Both the position numbers and the translations under genes were made by a program. The notes under the pieces were generated by a model. The model was given only the letters and a program-made list of their open reading frames with translations. It searched no databases and was not told the DNA's origin. From positions 1 to 8,232 of the forward strand of contig JAENWH010000066.1 in assembly GCA_016650135.1 (NCBI GenBank): 8,232 bases of DNA, read 5' to 3'. This document shows positions 5,848 through 8,232 of this stretch, one piece after another. The stretch comes from Peptostreptococcaceae bacterium (GTDB lineage: Bacteria; Bacillota_A; Clostridia; Peptostreptococcales; Anaerovoracaceae). Numbering within the stretch: position 1 is the stretch's first letter; every line of letters begins with the position of its first letter.

Positions 5848-6765
5848 TTAAATACTTAAGTAACGTTCCCCTGTATCCGGCAGCAATACCACTATTTTTT
5901 TATTTTTGTTTTCTTTTCTCAGTGCAACTTTTGTAGCCGCCCATAAAGCCGCCCCGCTTGAAATTCCCACCAGAATCCCTTCTTCATGTGCAAGGGACTG
6001 TGCCGTATTTTTCGCATCATCCCCTTCAACAAGTATTATTTCATCGTATACCTCCCTGTCCAATACCGGTGGAATAAAATTGGCACCTATTCCCTGAATT
6101 GGATGAGGCCCGAACTTCCCTTGAGAAAGTAATGGTGATGCTGCAGGCTCAACTGCGATTATTTGTATATTCGGATTTTCGTTTTTCAGAAAATTCCCAA
6201 CTCCTGTAATCGTTCCGCCTGTACCAATTCCTGCGACAAAAATATCAACTTTCCCTTTAGTTTCTTCCCATATTTCAGGCCCTGTTTTACGGTAATGGAT
6301 ATCCGGATTCGCCTGATTTGAAAATTGATCTGGTATAAAACTCCCTAAAATATCTCCTGCCAGTTCCTTAGCTTTGTTAACTGCTCCTGTCATCCCCTCC
6401 GAACCTTTTGTCAAAACAATTTCAGCACCATATGCCAGTAATATTTTTTTTCTTTCGATACTCATTGTTTCTGGCATTGTAAAAATAGATTTATATCCTC
6501 TTGCTGCACAAACCATGGCAAGACCAATTCCTGTATTACCACTGGTAGGTTCAATGATTGTCGATCCCGGCCCAATTAGACCTGCGAGTTCTGCCTCATC
6601 AATCATATTAACAGAAACTCTGTCCTTCACGCTTCCTCCCGGATTAAAAGACTCCAATTTCACAATGATATTTGAATGTATCCCTCGCGCTTTGCTATAG
6701 TTCCGAATCTCAATCAGAGGTGTTTCACCAATAAGCTCTGTAATCGATTTATAAATTTTTTTCAT
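5848..6765 (-). CDS. cysK: Cysteine synthase (O-acetylserine sulfhydrylase) CysK
   Basis: This cytoplasmic pyridoxal-phosphate enzyme makes cysteine from O-acetylserine and sulfide, the last step of cysteine synthesis. The 305 residues match the family length. The cofactor lysine is Lys47 in NPGGSVKDR (41-49). TSGNTG (74-79) is the substrate loop, GTGGT (181-185) binds the cofactor phosphate, and PDTGERYLS (296-304) is the usual C-terminal signature. [14 protein letters not shown] (219-232) favours CysK over cystathionine beta-synthase, and there is no CBS regulatory domain. The start is set at 6765 by the family N-terminus ([17 protein letters not shown]) and a GGAGGGGG site just upstream. 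An in-frame ATG at 6846 would add 27 residues without similarity to the family. It lies upstream of dctP in the same direction, with about 265 bases between them, and diverges from the DMT gene. Confidence 0.95.
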   Translation of the reverse strand: MKKIYKSITELIGETPLIEIRNYSKARGIHSNIIVKLESFNPGGSVKDRVSVNMIDEAELAGLIGPGSTIIEPTSGNTGIGLAMVCAARGYKSIFTMPETMSIERKKILLAYGAEIVLTKGSEGMTGAVNKAKELAGDILGSFIPDQFSNQANPDIHYRKTGPEIWEETKGKVDIFVAGIGTGGTITGVGNFLKNENPNIQIIAVEPAASPLLSQGKFGPHPIQGIGANFIPPVLDREVYDEIILVEGDDAKNTAQSLAHEEGILVGISSGAALWAATKVALRKENKNKKIVVLLPDTGERYLSI

Positions 6766-6864
6766 TTCTATCCCCCTCCATTTCCATAGTATAAAGAAAA
6801 CATTATTTGAAATATTAATCGCTTTCTTAATTTGTTTTATAATCACTTGCTTTATAATATACCC

Positions 6865-6882
6865 ATTATACTTAATAATTAA
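6865..6882 (-). promoter_or_regulatory. Possible cysK promoter -10 box with adjacent AT palindrome
   Basis: On the minus strand a perfect TATAAT lies at 6870-6865, about 100 bases before the cysK start. No good -35 box is seen at 16-18 bases; GTATCA (6893-6888) matches only 3 of 6. The spacer contains the dyad TTAATAATTAA (6872-6882), a possible operator. In such AT-rich DNA both could be fortuitous. Confidence 0.35.
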
Positions 6883-6901
6883 CTATATGATACCTGGCTT
6901 G

Positions 6902-6930
6902 TTTACAATTTATTACTTTTTTGATATAAT
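6902..6930 (+). promoter_or_regulatory. Sigma-A promoter of the DMT transporter gene
   Basis: TTTACA (6902-6907) and a perfect TATAAT (6925-6930) are separated by 17 bases. Predicted transcription starts near 6937, about 32 bases before the ATG at 6969. It probably serves both this gene and the downstream HD-domain gene. Confidence 0.8.
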
Positions 6931-6968
6931 CGACTTATATTTTTCTCATTATATAGAGGGCGGTGCTT

Positions 6969-7895
6969 ATGAATAAAAAAGTCAAATCAACAATATTTTT
7001 AATGCTTACTGCAATCATTTGGGGTACAGCATTTGTAGCACAAAGAGAAGGGATGTCCTCAATAGGGCCATTCATGTTTAGCGCACTGAGAATGTATCTT
7101 GGCACTTTAACTCTTATTCCAATCATATATATTTCTCTTTACAGGACAAAATTAAATAAAAATTACGTCCCTAAAAGTGCAAGTGAAGAAAAGGCCGGGA
7201 ATAAACTATTAATGCAAGGCGGCCTTTGGTGTGGCTTAATTATTTTTTTTGCCTCAAATTTTCAGCAGGTCGGGTTGGTTTCAACAAGTGCAGGAAAAAC
7301 CGCTTTTATTACGACACTATACATTTTATTAGTGCCAATCATTGGGATTTTTCTTAAGCGGGAACTGCACTGGTACATATGGCTGGCCGTGGCAATGGGA
7401 ACAACCGGTTTATACTTTTTATGTATAACTGATTCTCTCACTATTGCTTTTGGAGATTTAGTCATATTAATAGGCGCCTTTTTCTGGGCATTACACATAC
7501 TTTGCATGGATTATTATGCACCAAAGGTAATGGTCACCAAACTGATTGCGATACAGTTCTTCATTTCAGGCTCACTGAGTTTAATCGTTTCACTTTTTTC
7601 GGAGCCTATTCTATTTGAAGGTCTGGTGGCAGCAATGCCAACAATTGTGTATACAGGAATAATGTCTTCAGGTCTTGCCTTCACATTTCAAGGCCTTGGT
7701 CAGAAAGACTCCAAACCAACAACTGCATCAATTATCTTGAGCACGGAGGCATTATTTGCTGCTGTTGCCGGATACCTTTTTTTATCGGAAGTTTTTACGC
7801 AGAGAGAATTTTTAGGATGTGTGCTCATGTTTTCTGCCGTAATCATTTCGCAACTGCCGACCAAGGCAGATAAACAGTTAAAAATTAATTCTTAA
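6969..7895 (+). CDS. EamA-family (drug/metabolite transporter superfamily) membrane permease
   Basis: This is a 308-residue inner-membrane protein of the DMT superfamily, whose members mostly export amino acids, nucleosides or small metabolites. It shows about ten hydrophobic helices in two repeated EamA units: the first about 8-150, the second about 160-297. The first unit begins with the typical IIWGTAFVAQREGM (16-29) and contains SALRMYLG (38-45). The second starts at FGDLVILIGAFFWALHIL and has STEALFAAVAGYLFLSE (258-274), a common EamA ending. A polar loop (60-80) splits helices two and three. The ATG at 6969 is preferred because GAGGG (6956-6960) lies eight bases upstream. An in-frame GTG at 6963 would be only two bases from that site. 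The gene is followed after 15 bases by the HD-domain gene. Substrate and direction are not predictable from sequence. Confidence 0.9.
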   Translation: MNKKVKSTIFLMLTAIIWGTAFVAQREGMSSIGPFMFSALRMYLGTLTLIPIIYISLYRTKLNKNYVPKSASEEKAGNKLLMQGGLWCGLIIFFASNFQQVGLVSTSAGKTAFITTLYILLVPIIGIFLKRELHWYIWLAVAMGTTGLYFLCITDSLTIAFGDLVILIGAFFWALHILCMDYYAPKVMVTKLIAIQFFISGSLSLIVSLFSEPILFEGLVAAMPTIVYTGIMSSGLAFTFQGLGQKDSKPTTASIILSTEALFAAVAGYLFLSEVFTQREFLGCVLMFSAVIISQLPTKADKQLKINS

Positions 7896-7910
7896 TATAT
7901 GGAGGTTAAC

Positions 7911-8232
7911 ATGAATTTAAACATTACAAGAGAAGACGCGTTAGCATTACTACACAAATATAACAAGGAGGAGTTTCATCTGACTCATTCCGCAACAGTC
8001 GAAGGAGTCATGCGGTATTTTGCCAGGGAATTGGGTTATGGCGGAGATGAGGAATTCTGGGGGATTGTAGGCCTGTTACATGATATAGATTTCGAATGTT
8101 TTCCCGAAGAACATTGCACCAAGGCGCCTGAACTTTTAGCGGAGATTGATGCCAGTGATGACATCGTGCATGCTGTTGTATCACATGGTTATGGGCTGTG
8201 CGCAGATATTGCCCCAGAGTATGAAATGGAAA
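7911..8232 (+). CDS. HD-domain hydrolase, N-terminal part
   Basis: This is the first 107 codons of an HD-superfamily protein that continues past the right edge. Proteins of this superfamily are metal-dependent phosphohydrolases; the substrate here is unknown. The reading frame opens MNLNITREDALALLHKY. It shows the first metal-ligand His in FHLTHSATV (His26), the HD pair in GLLHDIDFE (His57-Asp58) and a later His in VVSHGYG (His92), in the expected order. The compact single-domain pattern resembles small stand-alone HD proteins of Clostridia rather than signalling fusions such as GGDEF-HD. The start is supported by GGAGG (7901-7905), five bases before the ATG. With only 15 bases after the DMT stop and no terminator, it is probably co-transcribed with that transporter. 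Confidence 0.85.
   Translation, partial: MNLNITREDALALLHKYNKEEFHLTHSATVEGVMRYFARELGYGGDEEFWGIVGLLHDIDFECFPEEHCTKAPELLAEIDASDDIVHAVVSHGYGLCADIAPEYEME

Noticed and set aside
6766..6846. Upstream ATG at 6846 giving CysK 27 more residues
   Set aside because: The extra residues have no family similarity and no ribosome site. The ATG at 6765 has a strong GGAGGGGG site and yields the normal N-terminus.
6963..6968. GTG start at 6963 for the DMT transporter
   Set aside because: It would lie only two bases from the ribosome site, while ATG at 6969 is eight bases away and normal.
1..8232. CRISPR array, toxin-antitoxin, phage or transposon content
   Set aside because: No regularly spaced repeats, transposase or integrase frames, or terminal inverted repeats with target duplications were found on either strand.

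Overview
The window looks like chromosomal DNA from a low-GC Gram-positive anaerobe, most likely a member of the Clostridia (inference). The signs are strong AGGAGG-type ribosome binding sites before most genes, near-consensus TTGACA/TATAAT promoters in very AT-rich intergenic DNA, a BirA with a DNA-binding domain, and a binding protein exported as a lipoprotein. There is no transposase, integrase, phage gene, CRISPR array, tRNA or rRNA. All genes belong to recognisable families, and I see no sign of a novel multi-gene system. The less ordinary content is in regulatory and structural DNA.

Layout, left to right. (1) Positions 1-1300, minus strand: the start of a cobalt/nickel ECF transporter operon. 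It holds cbiM, fused to a C-terminal PDGLE (CbiN-like) domain, followed with a 4-base ATGA overlap by cbiQ, which runs off the left edge. The operon has a strong promoter and a short leader that folds into a terminator-like hairpin just before the cbiM ribosome binding site. (2) Positions 1516-2547, plus strand: birA, a biotin-protein ligase with an N-terminal helix-turn-helix, transcribed divergently from cbiM. A bidirectional terminator separates it from the convergent TRAP operon. (3) Positions 2602-5582, minus strand: a complete three-component TRAP transporter in the order dctP, dctQ, dctM. It has a consensus promoter, a long leader of about 190 bases, and a perfect 11-bp hairpin between dctP and dctQ. 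(4) Positions 5848-6765, minus strand: cysK, an O-acetylserine sulfhydrylase, upstream of and in the same direction as the TRAP operon. (5) Positions 6969-8232, plus strand: an EamA/DMT-family membrane transporter and, 15 bases further on, the start of an HD-domain hydrolase that runs off the right edge.

How the parts relate. CbiM and CbiQ form the membrane part of a metal importer powered by an ATPase expected off the left edge. DctP captures an unidentified organic anion outside the cell and hands it to the DctQM membrane permease, driven by an ion gradient. CysK makes cysteine from O-acetylserine and sulfide. BirA attaches biotin to carboxylase subunits. These appear to be four or five independent transcription units rather than one pathway. 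The two divergent intergenic regions (1301-1515 and 6766-6968) and the TRAP leader (5583-5771) hold most of the regulatory signals.
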